Shown here: in pieces, positions 7,875-14,617 of the stretch | How the letters are laid out: every line of letters starts with the position of its first letter | How positions within the stretch are numbered: the first letter of the stretch is position 1 | DNA from: CAZOJJ01 sp964580105 | GTDB lineage: Bacteria; Bacteroidota; Rhodothermia; Rhodothermales; Rubricoccaceae | NCBI GenBank assembly: GCA_964580105.1 | Contig: CAZOJJ010000059.1 | Coordinates: 1 to 17,109, forward strand | Direction: 5' to 3' | DNA length: 17,109 nt | Translations under genes and position numbers: made by a program | The notes under the pieces: model-generated | What the model was told of the DNA's origin: nothing | What the model saw: only the letters and a program-made list of their open reading frames with translations | Databases searched by the model: none

Positions 7875-9950
7875 TTAGAACCGGTAGCCGGCCCCGACGA
7901 AGAACACGCGGCCCGTCTCGGACGGGAGGTGGTCGGGGTCGGTGTAACCGAGGAGGTTGCGGACGCCGGCCTGGAGGTCGGCGTCGCCGAGCGTCTTGGT
8001 GACGGTGAGGTGGACGAGCGCGAAGCCGGGGGCGTACTCGCGGTCCGCGTCCAGGGCGAGGTTGCCGTTGAGGTCGGCGAAGCCGTAGCGACTCCGCCAG
8101 ACGGCGCGCGCCGAGGTCGTCAGGCCCCAGCGGGCGAGGGTGTGGGTGAGGCGGAGCGTGCCGCTGTGGCGGCTGCGCCCGAGGAGGCCGCCGTAGCCGC
8201 CGCGCGTCAGGCGCACGTCACGACCGTCCTCGTCGCGGTAAAAGAGGAGGCCGGCGTCGATCTGGTCGAGCACGTCGCGGTCGGCGGTGTCGAGGTACTG
8301 GTAGCCGCCGCCGAGGTGGACCGCGCCGAGGGCGTCCGAGCGGACGACGGCGGCCTCGACCTCGGCCTCGACGCCGCGCGTGTAGATCCGCGCGAGGTTG
8401 AAGTAGGAGAACACCTGCTGCCCGTTCGTCCGCACCGCCACCGGCTGCGTGTCGATCAGGTCGCGCACCTCGTTGTGGAAGCCGTTGACCTTGACGACCA
8501 CGCCGCGCAGGGGTTCGGCCTCGACGCCGAGGCCGAAGGCCGTGCTGCTCTCGGCCCGCAGCGTCGTCAGCAGCGCCGGGTCGAGGAGGTAGCGGTCGAT
8601 GCCGCCCGCCGCGTCGAGCGCGGCCAGCGCGGCCTGCACCTCCTCGGCGCCGTAGACGGCGTAGCCGACGGCCCCGTTGGTGAACGAGAGGTAGCGCTGC
8701 CGGAACGCCGGCGCCTTGTACCCGCTGCCCACCGAGGCGCGCAGCCGCAGCCCGTCGAGCGGGCGGATGAGCACGGCCGCCTTCGGCGTGAAGCGCGCCG
8801 CGTAGTCGCTCGGCGCATCGAAGCGGCCGGAGAGGACGAGGTCGAAGAGCCGCGTCGGCTGCCAGCTGTATTCCGCGAAGGCGTAGGGCTGCGAGGCCGT
8901 CGGCGTTTCTGCCGCGTAGCGGTCGCCGCCGACGCGTTCGGCCGTCAGGCCCGCCCCGGCGGTGACGACGTGACGGAGCGCGGGAAACCACGTCAGGCCC
9001 ACCTCGGCCTTGCCGTAGTCGTGCGTCTGCTCGGTGTCTTCGAACACGCCCCCCCCCTCGCGTGCGGCGGCGAAGAGGGCGTTCTCGAAGTGCGCGCCGT
9101 AGAGGTCGGCCTCCAGGCGAAGCGTCGGAGAGAGGCGGTGGCGGAGCGTGGGGTTGAGGCTGACGTCGAGGCGGTCGGCCGTCTCGTCGTAGAGCGTCTC
9201 GCTGAGAAGGAAGGCGGCCTCCTGCTCCTGGACGGACGCGCGGACGGCGAGGCCGAGGTCGGTGCGGTCACCCGGCGCGAAGCGGGCGCGGACCTCGGCG
9301 GTGTAGTCCGAAAAGACGGGGACGGCGAGGGTGCCGAGGTCGGGCTGGAGGCTGTGGCCGTCCGAGCCGTAGCGATTGGCGAAGGCGCGGACGCCCCACC
9401 GTTCGCCGCCCGCCTCGGCCTCGGCGGAGACATCGGCCACCCCCTGGCTTTCGAGCCGGACGCGCCCCCGTGCGGTGGGCACCAGCCCCGGCCGCCGCGT
9501 GATGAGGTTGACGACGCCGGCGAGGGCATCGGCCCCGTAGCGCGCCGAGAGCGGGCCGCGCACGATCTCCACGCGCTCCACACCCGTGACCGCGAGCCGT
9601 TCGAGGTCGAGCGTCCCGGCCGTACGCCCCACGACCGGCTCGCCGTCGATGAGGATGAGCGTGTAGTCGGCGTCGAAGCCCTGCATCTGGAGCCCTGCGC
9701 CGCCGAGGCCGGTGACGACCGCGAGGCCGGGCTCCTCGGCCAGCAGGTCCGCCAGCCGGAGCACGCCGCGCGCCTCGATGTCTTCGCGGCCGACGACGGT
9801 CGTCGGCACCGGCACGTCTTCCAGCGCCCGAGCCGTCCGCGTGGCCGTTACCACGACCGCCTCGAGCGTGTCGGCGCGGAGGGAGTCGGGGGCTATCTGC
9901 GCCTGCACCGTGGCGGCGAGGAGGACGAACAGGAGGAGAGGGCGGTACAC
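7875..9950 (-). CDS. hmuR: TonB-dependent heme receptor HmuR
   Basis: Outer-membrane receptor of 691 residues using TonB energy to import heme. Start is GTG at 9950; the signal peptide MYRPLLLFVLLAATVQA is followed by a TonB-box-like segment DTLEAVVVTAT (27-37). The plug domain spans about 40-150 (LADLLAEEPGLAVVTG, MQGFDADYTLILIDGEPVV, VERVEIVRGPLSARYGADALAGVVNLIT). The remainder is the beta-barrel, ending in the aromatic C-terminus GRVFFVGAGYRF. Heme-receptor marks are a FRAP-like box (SGYKAPAFRQRYLSFTNGAVGY) and a degenerate NPDL region (DPALLTTLRAESSTAFGLG). The segment between these boxes contains no histidine, unlike classical HemR-type receptors. It is the first gene of the hmuRYTUVS operon. 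No tonB, exbB or exbD is present in the window, so energy coupling must be encoded elsewhere. Confidence 0.94.
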   Translation of the reverse strand: MYRPLLLFVLLAATVQAQIAPDSLRADTLEAVVVTATRTARALEDVPVPTTVVGREDIEARGVLRLADLLAEEPGLAVVTGLGGAGLQMQGFDADYTLILIDGEPVVGRTAGTLDLERLAVTGVERVEIVRGPLSARYGADALAGVVNLITRRPGLVPTARGRVRLESQGVADVSAEAEAGGERWGVRAFANRYGSDGHSLQPDLGTLAVPVFSDYTAEVRARFAPGDRTDLGLAVRASVQEQEAAFLLSETLYDETADRLDVSLNPTLRHRLSPTLRLEADLYGAHFENALFAAAREGGGVFEDTEQTHDYGKAEVGLTWFPALRHVVTAGAGLTAERVGGDRYAAETPTASQPYAFAEYSWQPTRLFDLVLSGRFDAPSDYAARFTPKAAVLIRPLDGLRLRASVGSGYKAPAFRQRYLSFTNGAVGYAVYGAEEVQAALAALDAAGGIDRYLLDPALLTTLRAESSTAFGLGVEAEPLRGVVVKVNGFHNEVRDLIDTQPVAVRTNGQQVFSYFNLARIYTRGVEAEVEAAVVRSDALGAVHLGGGYQYLDTADRDVLDQIDAGLLFYRDEDGRDVRLTRGGYGGLLGRSRHSGTLRLTHTLARWGLTTSARAVWRSRYGFADLNGNLALDADREYAPGFALVHLTVTKTLGDADLQAGVRNLLGYTDPDHLPSETGRVFFVGAGYRF

Positions 9951-9959
9951 GGGCCAGGC

Positions 9960-9984
9960 TTATCTAGACCGAATCCAGATTAAT
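9960..9984. promoter_or_regulatory. AT-rich imperfect dyad just upstream of hmuR, candidate operator
   Basis: An AT-rich island in otherwise very GC-rich DNA ends ten bases before the hmuR GTG. The left arm TTATCTAG and the right arm CAGATTAAT form an imperfect inverted repeat around CCGAAT. Position and composition fit a promoter or operator, and iron- or heme-responsive control (Fur or a similar protein) would be expected for this operon. The match to the classical Fur box is weak, so the regulator is not named. Confidence 0.3.
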
Positions 9985-10087
9985 GTGATAGGGGGGCGCC
10001 CACCCGTGAAGACTGGTTCAAGCGCCGTGCCGCTTCGCCGCCGCGTCCACCCGCTGCCCCGGCACGCGTCGGAATCGGGCGCGCGGG

Positions 10088-10095
10088 TATATTGA
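10088..10095 (+). promoter_or_regulatory. Candidate -7 box for the HTH regulator
   Basis: TATATTGA matches TAnnTT of the Bacteroidota -7 consensus and lies about 95 bases before the regulator ATG. No TTG was found at the expected -33 position. Transcription from here would place the four direct repeats in the leader, downstream of the start point. Confidence 0.25.
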
Positions 10096-10140
10096 CCGGG
10101 GCGGACAGCCCTCCGGTGTGAGAGCGACGAATCTAGCGCA

Positions 10141-10180
10141 CCTTGCACAGGTTCGTACAGGTTTGCACAGTTTCACACGG
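10141..10180 (+). repeat. Four 10-bp direct repeats abutting the HTH gene start
   Basis: Four head-to-tail units with an exact 10-base period: CCTTGCACAG, GTTCGTACAG, GTTTGCACAG and TTTCACACGG, with consensus GTTTGCACAG. The array stops ten bases before the ATG at 10191. A period of one helical turn places every unit on the same face of the DNA, which suits cooperative binding. MerR-like BldC proteins are known to bind direct repeats head-to-tail, and the adjacent gene has that kind of HTH, so autoregulation is the simplest reading. This is an inference. Confidence 0.65.
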
Positions 10181-10190
10181 TCTTGACTCG

Positions 10191-10802
10191 ATGGCTTCCT
10201 CGTCGGACCTCCTCTCTCTCAGCGAAGCGGCCACCCTGCTCGGGGTGCATCCGGCCACGTTGCGGCGCTGGGCCGATCAGGGGGACGTCCTCGTCATGGT
10301 CACGCCCGGGGGACACCGCCGCTTCCCCCGCACCGAGATCGAGCGCCTGACGGGCCTCGCGTCCCCCACCGACGACGACGAGACGCTGGCAAGCCTCCTC
10401 GTCGAGCGCGTCCTCACGCGGACGCGGGAGCGCCTTCCCGAGCAGGCCGGCGCGGGCTGGATGGCGGGCCTCGACGCGGGCGCCCGGCGCGAGAAACGCG
10501 AAACCGGCCGGCGCCTGATGGAGTTGTTGCAGGCCGCGCTGGCGGCGGAGGCCGGCGAACTGCCCGGCCTCCTCGACGATGTCCGGGACATCGGCCAGGC
10601 CTACACGGCCGACGCCCGCCGTCGCGGCCTCGGCCTGACCGACGTGCTGCACGCCGTCACGTTCTTCCGCGACCAGACCATCGACGGGGTGCTGGCGACC
10701 GACGCGGTGGCGACGGACCGCGAGGCCGGCCGGCGCGCCGTCCAGCGCGTCAACGCGTTCTTCAACGCAATCCTGCTGGCCGTCGCCGCCGACTTCGCTT
10801 GA
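10191..10802 (+). CDS. MerR/BldC-like HTH regulator with helical C-terminal domain
   Basis: Protein of 203 residues from ATG 10191; a TTG at 10143 is in frame, but its coding would run through the direct repeats. Residues 8-54 are a MerR/excisionase-type winged HTH (LSLSEAATLLGVHPATLRRWADQG, then the wing TPGGHRRFPRTEIERL). Residues ~64-203 are all-helical, with the pattern GQAYTADARRRGLGLTDVLHAVTFFRDQTIDGV and a final VNAFFNAILLAVAADF helix. This resembles the RsbRD N-terminal (non-heme globin-like) family by eye. No B12-binding domain is present, unlike CarH/LitR. It is divergent from the hmu operon with 240 bases between starts, and its stop lies 7 bases from the convergent PLP-enzyme gene. 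It may control itself and possibly the heme operon; the C-terminal domain could sense a ligand or partner. Function is not proven. Confidence 0.85.
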   Translation: MASSSDLLSLSEAATLLGVHPATLRRWADQGDVLVMVTPGGHRRFPRTEIERLTGLASPTDDDETLASLLVERVLTRTRERLPEQAGAGWMAGLDAGARREKRETGRRLMELLQAALAAEAGELPGLLDDVRDIGQAYTADARRRGLGLTDVLHAVTFFRDQTIDGVLATDAVATDREAGRRAVQRVNAFFNAILLAVAADFA

Positions 10803-10809
10803 CAGCGCC

Positions 10810-11991
10810 CTACCGCGCTACGACGGGCCACGTCGCCACGACCTCGTCCGCCTCGGTGAGGTAGAGCGCGTCCTTCGTCGCCACGGTCACGCAGGCGTGG
10901 TTGGGCAGAATCCGCACCCGATCCCCCACGTCGAACGTGGAGCCGCCGGGGACCTCGATCCAGCCGTGCTCCTCACTGAGCGCGCCGAGGCGGGCGTGCG
11001 GGAGCGGCTTCATCGTGCTCGGGCTGTGGAGCACGACGCCGTAGCCGTCGAGCCCGTGGCCGGTGTCCGTCGTCAACGTCTTCTTGCCCGCATCGACGTA
11101 CACGCGGTCCGTGCCGTCATCGTCGCGGTGGATGGAGAGGACGGTGGCCTGGACGGTCAGCGCGCAGTCGGTGGCCGGGCCGGTGCCGAGGGCGACCTGC
11201 ATGGCGTCTCGGAAGACGTAGTTGCCCGGCCGCGCCTCGGTGATGCGAAACCGACCGGAGGAAGATTCCGAAAGAAGGCCGCCCTCGCGCCGGTTCTCGA
11301 ACCGGCTGAACGTCGGCGTGGAGCCGAGAGAGAGGGTGGCGGTGTCGGGGTGGAGGAGGCCGGCGTCGCCGAGGCGGGCGGCCAGCGTCAGGAGCCGGTC
11401 CCGCTCCTCGCGCATCGCGCGGTCGAGCGCCTCGGCCGGCGTCTCGCCGTCCTGCGGCCCGAAGTAGCCCTGCCCGCCGTGCGTGAGCAGCCCGGCCACG
11501 CGCAGCCCCGGCAACGCCGAGAGCCGCGCGACGAACGGCCCGGCGTCGAGGTCGTCCCAGCGGACGCCGCAGCGGCCGTGGCCGGTGTCCACCTCGACGA
11601 GCACCTCGGCCGTGAGCCCGCGCGCGGTGAAGAGTTGTGAGGCCATCGCCGCCCCGGCGTCCGTATCCACGCAGAACCGGACGCGCACCGAATCGGCCAG
11701 GAGGTCGGCCACGCGGCCGAGTGCGCCCGCGCCGATCACCTCGCGGGCGATGGTGAGGTCCCGGAAGCCCGCCGCCGCGAACGCCTCCGCCTCGGCCACG
11801 GTGGCGACGGTCAGGCCGACGGCCCCCGCCTCGACCTGGCGGCGCGCGAGGTCGGGGCTCTTGTGCGTCTTGACGTGCGGGCGGAGCGCGACGCCCTCCC
11901 GCTCGGCGCGGGCCTGAGCAGCGGCGAGGTTGGCGTCCAGGCGGGCGCGGTCCACGAGGAGCGAGGGTGTGGGGAGATCGGCGACGAGCAT
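10810..11991 (-). CDS. D-serine dehydratase / D-threonine aldolase-type PLP enzyme
   Basis: Fold-type III PLP enzyme of 393 residues from ATG 11991 (MLVADLPTPSLLVD, a typical family start). The open frame extends to 12225 but would overlap tig and contain no family sequence. The N-terminal alanine-racemase-like barrel has RPHVKTHKSPDLA; Lys41 (in PHVK) is the expected PLP lysine. Further family marks are VLVEVDTGHGRCGV and AGLLTHGGQGY. The C-terminal beta domain holds LPNHACVTV, with His365 and Cys367 matching the His-x-Cys zinc ligands of eukaryotic-type D-serine dehydratase and related D-threonine aldolases. It should cleave or deaminate a D-3-hydroxy amino acid; D-serine versus D-threonine cannot be decided here. 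It stands alone, convergent with the HTH gene and divergent from tig, with its own promoter-like box. Confidence 0.9.
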   Translation of the reverse strand: MLVADLPTPSLLVDRARLDANLAAAQARAEREGVALRPHVKTHKSPDLARRQVEAGAVGLTVATVAEAEAFAAAGFRDLTIAREVIGAGALGRVADLLADSVRVRFCVDTDAGAAMASQLFTARGLTAEVLVEVDTGHGRCGVRWDDLDAGPFVARLSALPGLRVAGLLTHGGQGYFGPQDGETPAEALDRAMREERDRLLTLAARLGDAGLLHPDTATLSLGSTPTFSRFENRREGGLLSESSSGRFRITEARPGNYVFRDAMQVALGTGPATDCALTVQATVLSIHRDDDGTDRVYVDAGKKTLTTDTGHGLDGYGVVLHSPSTMKPLPHARLGALSEEHGWIEVPGGSTFDVGDRVRILPNHACVTVATKDALYLTEADEVVATWPVVAR

Positions 11992-12014
11992 GGCGACGGG
12001 GCAGATGGGACCGC

Positions 12015-12022
12015 GCAAGCTA
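12015..12022 (-). promoter_or_regulatory. Candidate -7 box for the D-amino-acid PLP enzyme
   Basis: TAGCTTGC on the minus strand, 23 bases before the ATG, with TTTTCAC ending 20 bases further upstream as a possible -33 region. It resembles TAnnTTTG and is identical to the box before the proline dehydrogenase gene. Confidence 0.4.
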
Positions 12023-12084
12023 CCGCGACGGACGAGGAAGCCGTGAAAAGCCGGCCCGGCGGCGGCCCGGCCCGGCATCGTGCG

Positions 12085-12115
12085 TTGGAGCCCGTGCCCC
12101 CCGCCGCTACCTTTC
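12085..12115 (+). promoter_or_regulatory. tig: Candidate Bacteroidota-type promoter for tig
   Basis: TTG at 12085-12087, 20 bases, then TACCTTTC at 12108-12115. This is the best fit in the window to the Bacteroidota arrangement TTG-N(about 20)-TAnnTTTG. It lies 85 bases before the tig ATG, in the gap shared with the divergent PLP-enzyme gene. Confidence 0.4.
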
Positions 12116-12199
12116 GGCGACGGCGCGGCTCCGGATTCCGAAGCGGGATCACGTGGGCCGCGCCCGCTTTGTATGGGACCGCTCCAACCCCTCTCCCCG

Positions 12200-13522
12200 A
12201 TGGACACCACCGTCACCGCCCTCAACGACGTCGACTACACGCTCGACATCCGCGTGCCGCAGGCCGAGCTCGAGCCCCGCGTGACCGCCGCGCTCAAAAA
12301 GCAGCGCGGGAGCATGAACCTGAAAGGTTTCCGCCCCGGCAAGGTCCCGCTCTCGTACGTCAAGAAGATGGTCGGCCCGCAAGTGGCCGTCCAGATCGCC
12401 GAGGAGGTGATCGGCGAGGCCTTCCGCGAGGCCGTCTCCGACCGCGACGAATACAAGGTGATCGGCCAGCCGCGCCTCGCCGCGCTCGAGTTCAACCCCG
12501 ACTCGGCCGACGACCTCCACGCCGTCGTCCACTTCGGCGTCGCGCCGGAGTTCGAGCTGGCGGAGATGGAGGGCGTGCCCGTCACCAAGTTCGTCCGCAC
12601 CTTCACCGAGGCGGACGTGGAGGAGGAGCTCGACGCGCGCCGCGCCCGCGCCGCCACGCTGGAGCCCGCCGCGGACGGCGCCACCGTCGGCGAGACCGAC
12701 GTGGCCGTCATCGACATCCAGCCGGTCAATGACGAGGGCGAGCCGACCGGGCCGAAGCAGCGCGGCGCCCAGATCGTCATGGCCGACCCCGGCCTCCGCG
12801 ACGAGCTCCGCGAGGCCCTCCTCGGCAAGGCCGTCGGCGACGCGTTCCGCCTCGACCTTCCCCACCAGCACGGCGACGACGAGGGCCACGACCACGACGA
12901 TCACGTGGACCGCTACACCGTCGAGGTGACCGCCATCAACCACCGCGTCCTCCCCGAGATGGACGCCGCGTTCGTCAAGGCCCAGACGGGCGGGCGGCAC
13001 GAGTCGCTCGACGAGCTCCGCGGGCAGATCCGCAAGGAGCTCGAGCGATCCTGGGAGCGCCGGGCGCAGCAGGCCCTCGAAGGCAAGATGGTCGAGCAGT
13101 TCGTCGAGGCGCACGACTTCGCCGTGCCGCAGACGCTCGTCGAGGCGACGCTCGACGGGATGGTCGAGGAGCTCCGCGAGCGGCAGGGCGGCGAACTCCC
13201 GGCCGGCTTCGATGCCGCCGCCTACCGCGAGAGCCGCCGCGAACAGGCCGAGCGGCAGGTCCGCTGGCTCCTCGTCAAGCAGAAGCTCATCGAGGCCGAG
13301 GAGATCGAGGTCACCGAGGCCGACTTCGACGCCGAGTTCGAGACGATGACCAGCGAGGACGTCACGGCCGACATGATCCGCGCCTACTTCCTGCAGCAGC
13401 CCCAGCTCCTGGAACAGATGGGCGACACCCTCCTCAACCGCCGCGTCTTCGAGGCCCTCGGCAAGCGGTTCACCGTCGTCGAGAAGAGCCGTGAGGACCT
13501 CGAACGCGAGCGCTCTTCGTAG
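12200..13522 (+). CDS. tig: Trigger factor (ribosome-associated chaperone, peptidyl-prolyl isomerase)
   Basis: Chaperone of 440 residues that binds near the ribosome exit tunnel and shields nascent chains. Start is ATG 12200 (MDTTVTALNDVDYTLDIRVP); the frame is open further upstream, but without family sequence. The ribosome-binding loop GFRPGKVP lies at residues 43-50, within the N-terminal domain (1-~120). The FKBP-like isomerase domain is about 155-250 (VGETDVAVIDIQPVND, LGKAVGDAFRLDLP, YTVEVTAINHRVLPEMD). The helical C-terminal arms span 255-440. Within the isomerase domain a His/Asp-rich insertion, PHQHGDDEGHDHDDHVDR (221-238), has five histidines and could bind metal or simply be a surface loop. 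clpP follows after 169 bases, the usual tig-clpP order. No Shine-Dalgarno is seen. Confidence 0.96.
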   Translation: MDTTVTALNDVDYTLDIRVPQAELEPRVTAALKKQRGSMNLKGFRPGKVPLSYVKKMVGPQVAVQIAEEVIGEAFREAVSDRDEYKVIGQPRLAALEFNPDSADDLHAVVHFGVAPEFELAEMEGVPVTKFVRTFTEADVEEELDARRARAATLEPAADGATVGETDVAVIDIQPVNDEGEPTGPKQRGAQIVMADPGLRDELREALLGKAVGDAFRLDLPHQHGDDEGHDHDDHVDRYTVEVTAINHRVLPEMDAAFVKAQTGGRHESLDELRGQIRKELERSWERRAQQALEGKMVEQFVEAHDFAVPQTLVEATLDGMVEELRERQGGELPAGFDAAAYRESRREQAERQVRWLLVKQKLIEAEEIEVTEADFDAEFETMTSEDVTADMIRAYFLQQPQLLEQMGDTLLNRRVFEALGKRFTVVEKSREDLERERSS

Positions 13523-13620
13523 GGAAGGGAGGAAGGGACGAGAGGAGGAGCGGCAGGTGGGCTAGCTCGCTTCCCCCCGCCTTCTCCTCCACGCTTCCTT
13601 TCCTCCACCCCTCCTCTCGC
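13521..13620. repeat. Purine/pyrimidine-asymmetric inverted repeat between tig and clpP
   Basis: A run of nearly pure purines on the plus strand (13521-13550) is followed by a pyrimidine-rich run (13569-13618). A perfect 10-bp inverted repeat, CGAGAGGAGG at 13539-13548 and CCTCCTCTCG at 13610-13619, brackets the region. It could fold as a long-loop hairpin or, because of the strand asymmetry, adopt an unusual DNA form. There is no T-tract, so it is not a standard intrinsic terminator. Confidence 0.5.
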
Positions 13621-13651
13621 CAACCACCGGAACCGCGCCCGCCGCCTTCGG

Positions 13652-13659
13652 TAGCTTCG
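13652..13659 (+). promoter_or_regulatory. clpP: Candidate -7 box for clpP
   Basis: TAGCTTCG, 32 bases before the clpP ATG, shares the TAGCTT core found upstream of three other genes here. No TTG at -33 is seen, so it is weak alone; clpP may also be read from tig. Confidence 0.3.
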
Positions 13660-13691
13660 CCGACGGACTCCCACCCTCAGCCCTCCCCTTC

Positions 13692-14408
13692 ATGGTCAAC
13701 GACTTCGTCAAGTTCGCCAAGGGCCTGACCGCGATGCCGGAAGGCATCTTCAGCGGCACGTTCGAGAGCGCCCCCATCAACGCGCTCGTCCCGATGGTCG
13801 TCGAGCAGACGACGCGCGGCGAGCGGGCCTACGACATCTACAGCCGCCTCCTCAAGGACCGCATCATCATCCTCGGCACGGCCGTCAACGACGCCATCGC
13901 CAACCTGGCCGTGGCGCAGATGCTCTTCCTCGCCTCCGAGGACCCGGACAAGGACATCAACTTCTACATCAACTCGCCCGGCGGCGGCGTCTACGCCGGC
14001 CTCGCCATCTACGACACGATGCAGTTCGTCAAGCCGGACATCGCGACGATCTGCGTCGGCCTCGCCGCGTCCATGGGCTCGGTGCTGCTCACGGCCGGGA
14101 CGAAGGGCAAGCGCGCCTCGCTCGCCAACAGCCGCATCATGATCCACCAGCCGCTCTCGGGCGCGCAGGGCCAGGCCTCCGACATCGAGATCCAGGCCCG
14201 CGAGGTGCTCTACATCAAGCAGCGGCTCTTCGAGATCCTCGCCGAGCACACCGGCCAGCCCCTCGACAAGATCGACCGCGACGCCGACCGCGACTTCTTC
14301 ATGAGCCCGCAGGAGGCCAAGGACTACGGCCTCATCGACACCGTCCTCACGCCCGGCCACAAGCCGACCGACCCGATGGACCAGGAGCCGAAGCAGGACG
14401 AGGGCTGA
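13692..14408 (+). CDS. clpP: ATP-dependent Clp protease proteolytic subunit
   Basis: Serine protease of 238 residues forming the tetradecameric core that degrades proteins fed in by ClpX or ClpA/C. Starts at ATG 13692 (MVNDFVKFAKGL). The mature region begins with ALVPMVVEQTTRGERAYDIYSRLLKDRIIILG (31-62). The catalytic triad is Ser127 in GLAASMGSV, His152 in IMIHQP and Asp201 in DRDADRDFFM, all intact; the oxyanion-hole region is NSPGGGVYAG (94-103). A leader of about 28 residues and an acidic/Pro-rich tail (PTDPMDQEPKQDEG) flank the core. It follows tig and has an intrinsic terminator 22 bases after its stop. The clpX gene, often next, is absent from this locus. Confidence 0.97.
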   Translation: MVNDFVKFAKGLTAMPEGIFSGTFESAPINALVPMVVEQTTRGERAYDIYSRLLKDRIIILGTAVNDAIANLAVAQMLFLASEDPDKDINFYINSPGGGVYAGLAIYDTMQFVKPDIATICVGLAASMGSVLLTAGTKGKRASLANSRIMIHQPLSGAQGQASDIEIQAREVLYIKQRLFEILAEHTGQPLDKIDRDADRDFFMSPQEAKDYGLIDTVLTPGHKPTDPMDQEPKQDEG

Positions 14409-14430
14409 GCCCACCCGACACCGAACGCGC

Positions 14431-14467
14431 AGGGCGAGCCGGGGCAACTCCGGCTCGCCCTCTTTGT
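14431..14467 (+). terminator. Intrinsic terminator after clpP
   Basis: A perfect 12-bp stem, AGGGCGAGCCGG (14431-14442) paired with CCGGCTCGCCCT (14450-14461), has a 7-base loop and is followed by a T-rich tail CTTTGT. It starts 22 bases after the clpP stop. This is the clearest transcription terminator in the window. Confidence 0.88.
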
Positions 14468-14550
14468 AGGGGCTTGCAGGTCCCTGCGCGTGCAGGGGAG
14501 TGACGAGCAAGGGGCGTTCGAGCGCCGAGCGGCCCGGGCGGCCCGCCCGG
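14466..14550. repeat. Hairpin-rich intergenic segment with a GTAGGGGC element
   Basis: Immediately after the terminator comes GTAGGGGC (14466-14473), then CCCTGC-GCGT-GCAGGG (14482-14497), and a near-perfect 17-base palindrome, CCGGGCGG-C-CCGCCCGG (14534-14550). GTAGGGGC recurs as its complement GCCCCTAC twice in the gap at 16388-16428. No coding potential is supported here; a frame open from 14500 into the proline dehydrogenase gene gives only Arg/Pro-rich sequence. Confidence 0.45.
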
Positions 14551-14617
14551 ACCGAGGCCAGGCGCCGCCGCTTGAAGGTTTTCGTTCCACCTTCGATCTT
14601 GCGACCGCCTCGGCGCG

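Noticed and set aside
7860..9983. A 707-codon plus-strand open frame opposite hmuR
   Set aside because: It is the mirror of a clear TonB receptor in GC-rich DNA; its translation is low-complexity (Val/Glu/Ala/Arg) with no domain.
10143..10190. TTG start for the HTH regulator
   Set aside because: It would translate the 10-bp direct repeats; the ATG at 10191 puts the HTH at the normal distance from the N-terminus.
9951..10190. Cobalamin or heme riboswitch before hmuR
   Set aside because: No B12-box or other conserved riboswitch core was recognised, and the likely leader is short.
12080..12199. Upstream extension of tig
   Set aside because: The added residues are Pro/Gly-rich, overlap the likely promoter, and family members begin at the ATG at 12200.
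11992..12225. Upstream extension of the PLP enzyme
   Set aside because: It would run through the promoter box and overlap the start of tig; MLVADLPTPSLLVD is the normal family start.
12149..13114. Minus-strand frame of 321 codons opposite tig
   Set aside because: Shadow of trigger factor; Leu/Asp/Val-rich with no recognisable motif.
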